From assembly GCF_037914945.1 (NCBI RefSeq), contig NZ_CP149787.1, positions 310,001-374,000 on the forward strand: a stretch of 64,000 bases of DNA, in the 5' to 3' direction. Below are positions 52,391 through 61,777 of the stretch, one piece after another. The notes under the pieces are model-generated. The model saw only the letters and a program-made list of their open reading frames with translations. It did no database searches and was not told the origin of the DNA. The DNA is from Haloterrigena sp. KLK7 (GTDB taxonomy: Archaea; Halobacteriota; Halobacteria; Halobacteriales; Natrialbaceae). The position numbers and the translations under genes are program-made. How positions within the stretch are numbered: the stretch's first letter is position 1; each line of letters begins with the position of its first letter.

Positions 52391-52752
52391 GGGTGTTCGG
52401 TTCTGTGACGATCGGCGGTGGTCTGTCGACGGTGGAATGGCGATGGCCTATCGACGTTGGAATCGCCGACCGCATCGAGACATCGGACTACTCCCCTTTC
52501 ATTATAGATCCGTATAAGCTCGTTTAACACCATTCTAAGCGACTGTCGTCGCAATTTCGTCGATCGGTGGTTCATCGGTCCAGAGGACACCCAGCGGTCG
52601 GGTTGTCCGTCGAATTCGTCTGTTGCAATCGTTTATCTCGGCTATAGTAAACCGCCCCAGTCGTCTCGATGGTTCTCGAGGACTAAGAGCGGAACAGATC
52701 GGACAGTCACCGTTGCATACGGTCGTGTAACGGCCCAGATCCCGTCTCAACC
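52391..52752. promoter_or_regulatory. Divergent promoter region of the glycan operon
   Basis: This 362-bp region separates the membrane regulator and the nucleotide-sugar dehydrogenase. AT-rich strings lie near 52495-52530 (ctttcattatagatccg) for the regulator side and near 52630-52655 (atcggctatagtaaac) for the operon side. The latter is about 100 bp from the ATG, which would leave a 5' leader. No clear palindromic operator was found by eye. Confidence 0.4.
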
Positions 52753-54146
<1,394 letters not shown>

Positions 54147-54150
<4 letters not shown>

Positions 54151-55256
54151 CGGCATCCTCCCACCCGAGCTCGACGGAGACGAAGCGAGTCGTCGTGACG
54201 ATCCAGCATCCGGGTCACGTCCACTTCTTTCGCCATCCCATCGAGGAGCTCCGGGCCCGCGGCCACGAGGTCTACGTCTTCGCCCGCGAGAGCGACGTGG
54301 CGATCGACCTCCTCGAGGCCTACGACATCGATCACGAGGTGCTCGCCGGTACGTCCGACTCGCTGGTCTCGATGGCCGCGGTTCAGGCGACCTACGAGGC
54401 GAAGCTGCTGCGACGGGCCCGCCGGATCGATCCGGACGTCATCACGGCCATCGGCGGCGTCGCCGCCGCCCACGTCGCGTCAGTGCTTCGGACGACGAGC
54501 GTCGTCTTCTACGACACCGAACACGCGACGCTCGTCACGAAGCTCGCCTACCCGTTCGCGGACGTGATCTGCACGCCGTCGTGCTATCGGGGGGAGATCG
54601 GCTCGAAACAGGTGACGTATCCGGGCTATCACGAACTCGCCTACCTCCACCCTGACCGATTCGATCCGGACCCGGCCGTCCTCGAGTCGGTCGGACTGGC
54701 TCCCGACGATCGGTTCGCCGTCGTTCGACTCAGCAGCTGGGAGGCGTCCCACGACGTCGGCCACGACGGGTTCGACGATCCCCGCGAGGTCGTCGATCGG
54801 CTCGAGGACGCCGGCGCCGAGGTCCTGCTCTCGGCCGAGGGCGAACCGCCCGCGGCGCTCGCGGAGTACGGGTTCGAGACGGCGCCAGAGCGGCTCCACG
54901 ATCTGCTCGCGTACGCCGACGTCGTCCTGAGCGAGGGCGCGACGACCGCGGCGGAAGCCGCCGTCCTCGGAACGCCGGCAGTCTACGTCAATCCGCTCTC
55001 GCTGGGATACACGACGGAGCTCGACTCCGAGTACGGCCTCCTGTTCGAGTACACCGGCGAGCGGCGACACGACCGCGGGCTCGATCGGGCCGCGTCGGTC
55101 CTCGAAGAGCCGACCGAAACGTGGGCGCAACGCCACCAGCGACTGCTGTCGGAACGGATCGACGTAACCGACCTCGTCGTCGAACAGATAGAAACACACG
55201 CGCGAACATCCACACCGGATCGCCCGCCGTCCGCAACGAATCCGACCGAATCATGA
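54147..55256 (+). CDS. DUF354 glycosyltransferase-like protein
   Basis: The 369-residue protein starts inside the stop of the previous gene (ATGA). It has a GT-B-like build with an N-terminal HVHFFRHPIEELRARGHEVY, then FARESDVAIDLLEAYDIDHE, DVITAIGGVAAAHVASVLRT, VVFYDTEHATLVTKLAYPFA and DVICTPSCYRGEIG. The C-terminal domain includes VVRLSSWEASHDVGHDGFDD and VVLSEGATTAAEAAVLGTPA, the latter like the donor-binding loop of MurG/UDP-GlcNAc epimerase-type proteins. These traits define archaeal DUF354. The enzyme probably transfers or modifies a nucleotide-linked sugar in the cytoplasm. The downstream gene also overlaps by four bases. Confidence 0.85.
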
Positions 55257-56212
55257 ACGTACTCCAGCTGGTCACCTCGCCGCGACCGTTTTTCGACCAC
55301 CAGGTATCGGTCCTCGAGGAGCGCGGCATCGACTGTACCGTCCGCACCGTTCCCGGAGCGGACGACGCCGGCGGCCGATCGCCGGCGGACTACGCCCGGT
55401 TCTACCCGGCCGTCCTCTCGGAGATTCGCTCGGCCGAGTACGATCTGGTCCACGCGAACTACGGACTCACGACGCCGTTCGCGTTCGCCCAGCCGACCCG
55501 CCCCGTCGTGGTGAGTCTCTGGGGCACGGACCTGATGAGCGACCGCTCGTGGCTCCGGACGATCAGCCGATACGCGGCTCGCGGAGCCGACGCCGCGATC
55601 GTTCCGAGCCGACCCATGTCCGAGGCACTCGAGACCGACCACCACGTAATCCCCTTCGGCGTCGACACCGAGCAGTTCAGGCCGATTCCCCAGGCGGAGG
55701 CCCGCGAGCGTGTCGGCTGGGAGACCGACCAGCCGATCGCGCTCTTCCCGTACGACACCGAGCGTGCGGTCAAGGACTTCCCCCGCGCGCGTCGGCTCGT
55801 CGAACGGGTCGACGTCGACCTCGAGTTGCGTCCGGTCTCCGGCGTCGACCACGAGGAGATGCCCTACTACATGAACGCCAGCGACGTCCTCCTCGTCACG
55901 TCGAACCGCGAGAGCGGACCGATGGTCGTCAAAGAGGCCGCCGCGTGTAACCTGCCGATCGTCTCGACCGACGTCGGTTTCGTCCGCGAGACGATCGGCG
56001 ACGTGGCCAATTGCGTCGTCAGCGACGACGACGAGGCGCTGGTCGCGGGCCTCGAGCGGGTCGCCACCGTTCGCGGTCGGTCCGACGGCCGCGACGTCAT
56101 CGACGGACTGCGCCTCGAGGAGCTGGGCGACCGGCTCCACGAGGTGTACCGCCGCGTCCTCGAGCGCCCCGACTGCTCGAGTCAGCCGACGGGGGTGGGC
56201 CATGGGACGTAA
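55253..56212 (+). CDS. Glycosyltransferase family 4
   Basis: The 319-residue GT-B enzyme starts MNVLQLVTSPRPFFDHQVSV. It shows DLVHANYGLTTPFAFAQPTR, VVVSLWGTDLMSDRSWLRT, AAIVPSRPMSEALETDHHVI with PFGVDTEQFRPI, and the donor-phosphate region ASDVLLVTSNRESGPMVVKE, where the E-x7-E motif is SNRESGPMVVKEA. It is shorter than the 370-400 residues usual for GT4 but has all landmarks. It probably adds a hexose-type sugar to a lipid carrier or growing glycan at the inner face of the membrane. Its start overlaps the preceding stop, and its end overlaps the next start by 11 bp, so translation is likely coupled. Confidence 0.9.
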   Translation: MNVLQLVTSPRPFFDHQVSVLEERGIDCTVRTVPGADDAGGRSPADYARFYPAVLSEIRSAEYDLVHANYGLTTPFAFAQPTRPVVVSLWGTDLMSDRSWLRTISRYAARGADAAIVPSRPMSEALETDHHVIPFGVDTEQFRPIPQAEARERVGWETDQPIALFPYDTERAVKDFPRARRLVERVDVDLELRPVSGVDHEEMPYYMNASDVLLVTSNRESGPMVVKEAAACNLPIVSTDVGFVRETIGDVANCVVSDDDEALVAGLERVATVRGRSDGRDVIDGLRLEELGDRLHEVYRRVLERPDCSSQPTGVGHGT

Positions 56213-58199
56213 TCCGGCCGGGAGGCTCTCGGACCTCCGCCCGCTGCGACTCGACACCGTCGCGGCGCTCGGCGGGCTCCTGATCGCACTGGTGCTGTTT
56301 CCGCTGCGATTTCTGGCGTCGCAGGTCTATCTCGATACGGTTCCGGTAATCCTCGGAACGGCGTGTATCCTGTACCTCGTCTGTCTGTATCAACGACAGC
56401 AGACGACCGACGACGCCCGCCTGACCCTTCCGTCGCAGGTAACGATGTCACTCCCGACGCTGGTCCTCCTCGGGCTCGCGGGACTGATCGTCCTGACGGT
56501 TCTCGAGGGCTCCCGAACGGTCCGGTTCTTCGCCCTCGCGAGCGTCGTTGGGACCCTGCTGGTCGGCCAGATCCTCTTCGCGAGCGACCGCGATTTCAAC
56601 GCCCGACTGTTGTTGCTGCAGGTCGTCCTCTTCGCGCTCGTCTTCCGCGGGACCGCGCTCTACGCGACGCCGGGGTTCATCGGGATCGACGTCTGGACGC
56701 ACATGGGGCTGACCGAACAGATCGTGACGGAGGGTCGAGTCGGTGCGATCTCACACGACAAGCACTACGCCTCGCCGTTCTACCACCTCCTGGTCACCGC
56801 CTCGTCGATGCTGTTCGACGTGTCGCTGCGCTCCGCGCTGTACCTCACGCTCGGCGTCGTGATGCCGATCTCGGTCCTGCTCGTCTACGCCGGGGGGAAC
56901 CTGCTCGTCTCGCAGCGGTGGGCGACGCTGGCGGCGGCGGTGTACGCGCTCGCCAGCCACGTGTCGATGTGGGGCCTGCATCTCATCCCCACGAGCATGG
57001 GGCTGGTCTTCTTCCTCGCGATGGTGTACGCGTTGCTCCGGGTGATGCGCATCGAGTACACGACCCGTGACTTCTCGCTGTTGCTCCTCTCGAGCGTCGC
57101 CGTGATCCTCACCCACCAGGTGTCGACGTTCATCATGCTCGTGTTGCTGCTCGCGGCGTTCGTCGCACAGTTGGTCTTCGAGATCGGTCCGCTCGGGCTG
57201 GCGCGACTCGACACGAGCGTGTTCCGGACGAAGAGACCGGTCAACCTCGTCGGCCTCGTCGTCTTCAACGTCGGGCTGACGATCTTCGTCTGGTCGCTGA
57301 CACCCTACCGCCAGCAGTCGTTCCTCGCGACCGTGCTGAGCTACTTCCGCCAGACCGTCGAGGAGAGTGCCGGCTTCCTCAACATCGCGAGCGGCTCCGG
57401 CGATGACGCGGCCGAGGCGGGAGCCGCGGAGGCGGCGACGACGCTGCTCGACCAAGTCGTCCCCTACGTCGAAGAGGTGGGCTTTCTCTTCCTGCTCGGG
57501 GCGACGTTCGTCGGCTGCCTGTACATCGTCCACCGGCGCCGGGCCGAGCAGTCGGTGTTCACGCTGCTGCTCGCGGCGGCGTTCATGCTGGTGTTCGTCA
57601 TGGGGTTCCCGATGTTCGGGATCCACACGTTCATCCCGAACCGGTGGTTCGCGTTCCTCTACGCGCCGATGGCGATCCTCGGCGCGATCGGGCTGCGGAC
57701 CCTCGACCGGGGACTCGCGCCCGCGCTGGTTGTCGTCGTTCTCCTCCTGTTCACGCTCGTCTACCCGGGCGCGATGATCGTGGCCTCGGAGAGCAACATC
57801 GACAACCCGGTCTTCGAGGACCACCACGAGCAACTCGCCTACGAGGAGTCGGAACTGGCCGCCGTCGGGTCGATCGGCGAGATGACCGGCTCGCCCGACG
57901 GCAGCGAAATCAGACCCTACCAGGGGCTCTACACCGACCATCCCTATCAGACGCTGTTCAGTCGGACCGGTGCCTATCCGTCGACGGACATAGCGACGGT
58001 CCCCGAAGGCGGGACCGCCGACCACGACTACGTGGTCCATCGGACGACCGCCGCGAACCAGGCGGTCTACTTCAACAACGCCGACGGAGCGGGCCGGATC
58101 GAGCAGGCCACCGCCGACCGGCTCTGTGGGCCGAACCAGGCCACGGTGTACACGAACGGTGACGTGACGATGTGTACGCCTTCACCGTCCACCGACTAG
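56202..58199 (+). CDS. Large polytopic membrane protein (GT-C-like)
   Basis: The 665-residue protein starts MGRNPAGRLSDLRPLRLDTV, overlapping the end of the GT4 gene. It has about 13 hydrophobic helices up to residue 530, then a soluble C-terminal domain of some 120 residues. An early loop after helix 5 reads GFIGIDVWTHMGLTEQIVTE, followed by HYASPFYHLLVTASSML, which resembles the first acidic loop of GT-C glycosyltransferases (oligosaccharyltransferase, Pmt and O-antigen enzymes). The C-terminal part (SDGS-like SPDGSEIRPYQGLYTDHPYQ) faces outside. It may transfer a sugar from a lipid donor or assemble the glycan outside the cell. A polymerase or transporter role is an alternative. Confidence 0.78.
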   Translation: MGRNPAGRLSDLRPLRLDTVAALGGLLIALVLFPLRFLASQVYLDTVPVILGTACILYLVCLYQRQQTTDDARLTLPSQVTMSLPTLVLLGLAGLIVLTVLEGSRTVRFFALASVVGTLLVGQILFASDRDFNARLLLLQVVLFALVFRGTALYATPGFIGIDVWTHMGLTEQIVTEGRVGAISHDKHYASPFYHLLVTASSMLFDVSLRSALYLTLGVVMPISVLLVYAGGNLLVSQRWATLAAAVYALASHVSMWGLHLIPTSMGLVFFLAMVYALLRVMRIEYTTRDFSLLLLSSVAVILTHQVSTFIMLVLLLAAFVAQLVFEIGPLGLARLDTSVFRTKRPVNLVGLVVFNVGLTIFVWSLTPYRQQSFLATVLSYFRQTVEESAGFLNIASGSGDDAAEAGAAEAATTLLDQVVPYVEEVGFLFLLGATFVGCLYIVHRRRAEQSVFTLLLAAAFMLVFVMGFPMFGIHTFIPNRWFAFLYAPMAILGAIGLRTLDRGLAPALVVVVLLLFTLVYPGAMIVASESNIDNPVFEDHHEQLAYEESELAAVGSIGEMTGSPDGSEIRPYQGLYTDHPYQTLFSRTGAYPSTDIATVPEGGTADHDYVVHRTTAANQAVYFNNADGAGRIEQATADRLCGPNQATVYTNGDVTMCTPSPSTD

Positions 58200-59083
58200 G
58201 TGAGAGCGACACCGCGACGCTCTCCGTCTCTATTTCTCGCACGGAACGGAATCGACGTCTCGAGGCCGGCGGGTAGCGACGACTGCTTCTCGAGGTGAGG
58301 ATCGGTACAGTTGCTTCTCGGATCGAGGACCGGGTGCGACTGTATCTCGAGGCCGACGAGCGGCGACACCTCCCTTCCGAGGCCGAGGAACGCTGGTGAC
58401 ACCGCGACCGTGACGAGTGCGTTCCGTAGCGGTGTGATCCGATAGCCACGACCATCGGGCGTCGATCCGCGAACCGCTCTCCGTCCGAACGCCCGCTGGT
58501 CACACCGTCCGGTAGATCGAACGGGACTGCCGAGGGAGGGCGTCGAACGCGATCGGTATGGGCCGACGTGCTGGAACCGCGAACACCGTCCTGAACAGTG
58601 GGACCTCGAGGACGGAGCGAGCGGGCCGATCCGATGGCATCGAGCGCGGTCAGCGCTTCCTCGACGATCGACGGTGCGGCGTCGTGTACGCTGCGAGACG
58701 ACGTTGCAACCGCCGCCAGACGTCGGTGACGATCGATTGCCCTTGGACAGCCAGCACTGCGGCAGCGATCGTGACTCCGATCTGGAAGAGAATCCGAAGC
58801 GTCAGTCTCGGGACGACCTGGCTCACGAGCGCGCGATCCGGTCGCGTCGGATCGGACACATTGGGTAGGCGGATCGCGTACGCGAGCACAACAAGTCTCC
58901 GCGACCGGCCAGTTCTCGACTCCGCGTCGGCCGACTGTGATGCCGACGAGCCAGCGCAGCGGGATGACGACAGCGAGTGGACCCGCTGGTCAGTGATGCC
59001 GACCGTCCAGAAAGGGGTTCATCGATGAAATCGGGTACCGGGGAACCGACGACAGCGATCGCCTCTCGAGCCGACGGCGACCG
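58200..59083. other. Long intergenic region
   Basis: About 880 bp. Apart from the questionable 79-codon frame at 58650-58889, no gene is visible. The first 200 bp contain a loosely repeated phrase (cgaggccg... gactg... tctcga) that gives repetitive but meaningless translations. It probably ends the operon to the left and separates it from the DUF1616 gene. Confidence 0.4.
58650..58889 (-). CDS. Possible small membrane protein (79 aa)
   Basis: The frame reads MLAYAIRLPNVSDPTRPDRA and then a hydrophobic helix LRILFQIGVTIAAAVLAVQG with a basic tail QSIVTDVWRRLQRRLAAYTT. The helix plus positive C-terminus is plausible for a small cytoplasmic-membrane protein. No family is recognised, and it could be a remnant of a longer polytopic gene such as a flippase. 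Third-position base use is close to the genome norm, which slightly favours coding. Confidence 0.35.
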   Translation of the reverse strand: MLAYAIRLPNVSDPTRPDRALVSQVVPRLTLRILFQIGVTIAAAVLAVQGQSIVTDVWRRLQRRLAAYTTPHRRSSRKR

Positions 59084-60082
59084 CTATTCTACCACGACCG
59101 GGAGGTGCATAGTCCGGTAGGCGTTCTCGGACGTTGGCTCCGACGGCGGCTCGCCCTCGTAGAGCAGCACCGTCAACCGGAGGTCGTCGCCCGTCATCGT
59201 CGGCGTGATCTCGAGCGTCTGCTCGCGCGCCTCACCGTCGGCGATCGTCACGGACGCTCGGGCGAGTTCGTCACGTTCCGCGACGGTCACGTTGTCACCG
59301 TCGCCCTCGGTTCGCTCGAGCAAGACGACCGTCGTGTAGTCGCGTTCGGCGTGCTCCTGATTCGTGATCGTCACCTGCAGGTCCTCGGCCTGGCCGGCGG
59401 TGTACGTCGAGTTGTACAGCGTCTCGGTCTCGTCCGTGACGTTCGTGACGTTCTCGGTTTCGACCGAAAGCTCAGTGAAGCCGTCGCCCTGTGGCGGGTT
59501 GATAGCCGCGAACCCGGCACTCGCGAGCAGCACCACCAGTCCGACGGCGATCGCGAGGTTGTACGGTCGCGGATCGAGTCGCTCGTAGGCTCTCGGTCGC
59601 TCCCGGGAGAAGAATAGCGACCCCGCCGATACCGACGGCGAGAACCGTCGCTCCGACGGACACCGGTAGCGAGCCACGATCGCGATCAGTGACAGGACGA
59701 CGGTCAGCGATGCAAGCCCGAGGAGTACCGTTTCCGCGGTGATACCCCGAGGGGTAACGGACGCGAAAAGGGCAACCGTCGGAACGAGGGCGATGCTAAA
59801 CACGACCGACAGGACGAACCGTTCGATCGACTCGAGTCCGCCGGTCACCAGACGCGGCGTCTCGAGTCCGGTCTTCTGCCTGTCGAACGGCTGGTACTCG
59901 TCAGCCGATTCGGACGGAAACAGGATCGAGACGAACGCATATCCGGGAAGACAGAGAACGATCGGGAGCGCTATCGCGGTTCGTATCACGCCATCGATTC
60001 CGGAAACGATGCCGAACGTGAGGCCGCCGGTGAACGCGATCACCGCTGCCAGATCGAGAAACCACCATTGACTGTCGCTCAT
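59084..60082 (-). CDS. DUF1616 membrane protein
   Basis: The 332-residue protein has two N-terminal helices (LAAVIAFTGGLTFGIVSGID, IRTAIALPIVLCLPGYAFV) with a LPGYAFVSILFPSESADEYQ turn that is the DUF1616 signature. Then come two central helices with ERFVLSVVFSIALVPTVALF, and a fifth before the extracellular domain (AIAVGLVVLLASAGFAAINP). The soluble C-terminal half (about 210-332) is a beta-rich domain with N-x-T sites (ENVTNVTDETETLYNSTYTA) that could be glycosylated outside. DUF1616 genes are often found in archaeal surface-glycan and extracellular polymer loci. The function is unknown. Confidence 0.85.
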   Translation of the reverse strand: MSDSQWWFLDLAAVIAFTGGLTFGIVSGIDGVIRTAIALPIVLCLPGYAFVSILFPSESADEYQPFDRQKTGLETPRLVTGGLESIERFVLSVVFSIALVPTVALFASVTPRGITAETVLLGLASLTVVLSLIAIVARYRCPSERRFSPSVSAGSLFFSRERPRAYERLDPRPYNLAIAVGLVVLLASAGFAAINPPQGDGFTELSVETENVTNVTDETETLYNSTYTAGQAEDLQVTITNQEHAERDYTTVVLLERTEGDGDNVTVAERDELARASVTIADGEAREQTLEITPTMTGDDLRLTVLLYEGEPPSEPTSENAYRTMHLPVVVE

Positions 60083-60472
60083 TACCGGAAATATCCGGTC
60101 GGCGTGCGGTTTATTATCGTCCCGATAAGCCGGTTTGACCCGGTCGATAGGGCGGTCTCCTGTGGTTGATTTACCAGAAATGAGACAATATTTCCTCGTA
60201 AGTACCTTTCGTTTGTTCTAGAGCGTTCCGAACGCTCCAACGATAGGAAATTTAGTATAATTTACTCACTATTATTACCTTCTATGAAAATAGAAATAAA
60301 ACAATCAGTGATTCGTGAATCACGCGTATTGGGGCCTCATCGGCGAGATATTGCAGTTTTAAAATAAACTAAAAGGATCGAGCTCGTTTGTGAAAACACT
60401 TAAAATGAGTTTGTCTGAGAGATACGGTTTCAACCCTTTATTACACACTTCTGATTAGGGGAGATTGGCGCA
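60083..60472. promoter_or_regulatory. AT-rich divergent promoter region
   Basis: This 390-bp region between DUF1616 and the DUF7344-like gene is one of the most AT-rich in the window (tatgaaaatagaaataaaac, gcagttttaaaataaactaa). It holds an inverted string gttccgaacgctccaac near 60225-60243. Both flanking genes start here, so it is a likely regulatory hub. No transcript is predicted within it. Confidence 0.5.
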
Positions 60473-61081
60473 ATGAAAGCAGCACATATCAGCTCCGAAG
60501 GTGATACTGAGCAGGATATGGCCGACGCAGACGACCAGTCGGCTGACCCGGACGAGCAATCGGCTGATTCGGCCTCGCTCTCCAAGGACGAGATCTTCCA
60601 CCTCCTGCAAAACGAACGCCGTCGGTTGGTCCTCAGGTACCTTCGCGGCACCGAAGACCCCGTGCGTATGCGCGATATCGCCGAACAGGTCGCAGCGTGG
60701 GAACACGATACGACTGTCGAGGAGCTCACCTCGAAGCAACGTCAGCGCGTCTATATTCCGCTCTACCAGTCCCACCTCTCGAAGCTCGACGAAGCGGGGC
60801 TCATCGACTATCAGAAGAACCGCGGCATCGTCGAACGGCAACCGCGCGCAGATAAGGTCGATCAGTACCTGCAGGACGGCCCCGAGACGGACTCGAGCGA
60901 CGAGGAGGAGTCCGACGCGGGCCTCGACGATTACTACGTCGGCTCGACGGTCCTCGGCTTCGCGCTGCTGCTCGGTGCGGTACTCGAGCTCCCGTTCACG
61001 TCGTTCCTCTCGGGAATCGCGCTGAGCGCGTGCATTCTGCTCATGTTCACGGTATCGACGATCAAACGACTCCTCGACTGA
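60473..61081 (+). CDS. Membrane-anchored HTH regulator (DUF7344-like), second copy
   Basis: The 202-residue protein may start at ATG 60473 or at ATG 60518 (MADADDQSADPDEQ). Its winged-helix core is LSKDEIFHLLQNERRRLVLR, RMRDIAEQVAAWEHDTTVEE and RQRVYIPLYQSHLSKLDEAG, then LIDYQKNRGIVERQPRADKV, clearly homologous to the protein at 13426. Two helices (VGSTVLGFALLLGAVLELPF, LSGIALSACILLMFTVSTIK) at the C-terminus anchor it. It is convergent with a third membrane-bound HTH gene (61127) 45 bp away. This placement in the surface-glycan region suggests a regulator responding at the membrane. Confidence 0.78.
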   Translation: MKAAHISSEGDTEQDMADADDQSADPDEQSADSASLSKDEIFHLLQNERRRLVLRYLRGTEDPVRMRDIAEQVAAWEHDTTVEELTSKQRQRVYIPLYQSHLSKLDEAGLIDYQKNRGIVERQPRADKVDQYLQDGPETDSSDEEESDAGLDDYYVGSTVLGFALLLGAVLELPFTSFLSGIALSACILLMFTVSTIKRLLD

Positions 61082-61126
61082 TATGTGACAGTACGTTACA
61101 GCGATGCAGTAGTTTCTCGAGACGGC

Positions 61127-61636
61127 TCAGACGAGCAGCGCAACGCCGACGAGCGCGATCGCCAGTCCGGACGTAACCAGTACGGCGAGTCCCGCGAGCC
61201 GAAGCATTCTCTGGAGTTCGAACCCGCTCGACTCGCGTCTGGTGACAGCGTCGGTTTGGACCGTGCGGCGATCGACGAGTCCCTGTTCCGCGTCGAACTC
61301 GACGTGGCCCGTCGTATCGAGTTCCGGAAGGCGATACTGGTAGAGCCGTTCGTGAACGGACGCCCACGTCTCGACCGACGGTCGAGCCGGGTGGATCAGT
61401 TCGTCGGCGACCTCGTCGACGGTGACGGGCGTCTCCATCTCGTCCAGTACGGACAGCAACTCGGTGTTGGAGTCCGGGACGAACTCGGCCGCGGATCCCG
61501 AAGTCGAGAGATCGGTCGACGGGTCCCGATAAATGGTGACACCCGAAACCGTCTCGGCGTCGGTATCGTCGGAGCCGTCCTCGGACTCGGACGAATCCGA
61601 CGGCGTAGCGAACAACCAAGACGGCGTCAGACGCAT
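61127..61636 (-). CDS. Membrane-anchored HTH regulator (DUF7344-like), third copy
   Basis: From ATG 61636 the 169-residue protein reads MRLTPSWLFATPSDSSESED. After an acidic linker comes a compact winged helix (NTELLSVLDEMETPVTVDEV, then ADELIHPARPSVETWASVHE and RLYQYRLPELDTTGHVEFDA), and a C-terminal hydrophobic helix pair (LAGLAVLVTSGLAIALVGVA). The LYQYRLPELDxxGHVEFD phrase parallels LYQxHLxKLDExGxIxYD in the two other members, so the three are homologous, with this one the most divergent. The start lies 39 bp from an AT-rich string (tatataagtattgtt), a plausible TATA region. Confidence 0.72.
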   Translation of the reverse strand: MRLTPSWLFATPSDSSESEDGSDDTDAETVSGVTIYRDPSTDLSTSGSAAEFVPDSNTELLSVLDEMETPVTVDEVADELIHPARPSVETWASVHERLYQYRLPELDTTGHVEFDAEQGLVDRRTVQTDAVTRRESSGFELQRMLRLAGLAVLVTSGLAIALVGVALLV

Positions 61637-61777
61637 ATTCCGCGGTAATCCTGCGCGGTATATAAGTATTGTTACGGTTGATCTGGGCAAACGATTTGTC
61701 CTGGGATTAAACAGGTTGAAACTACCGTTCCGGTCATCAAAAGTGACTGGTATTCCGACCGCAATCGGGTCGATATA

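Noticed and set aside
58196-58402. A 68-codon minus-strand frame with internally repeated phrases
   Set aside because: The repeat comes from the DNA phrase with cgaggccg; the peptide is low-quality, overlaps the end of the membrane protein gene and has no homology I recognise.
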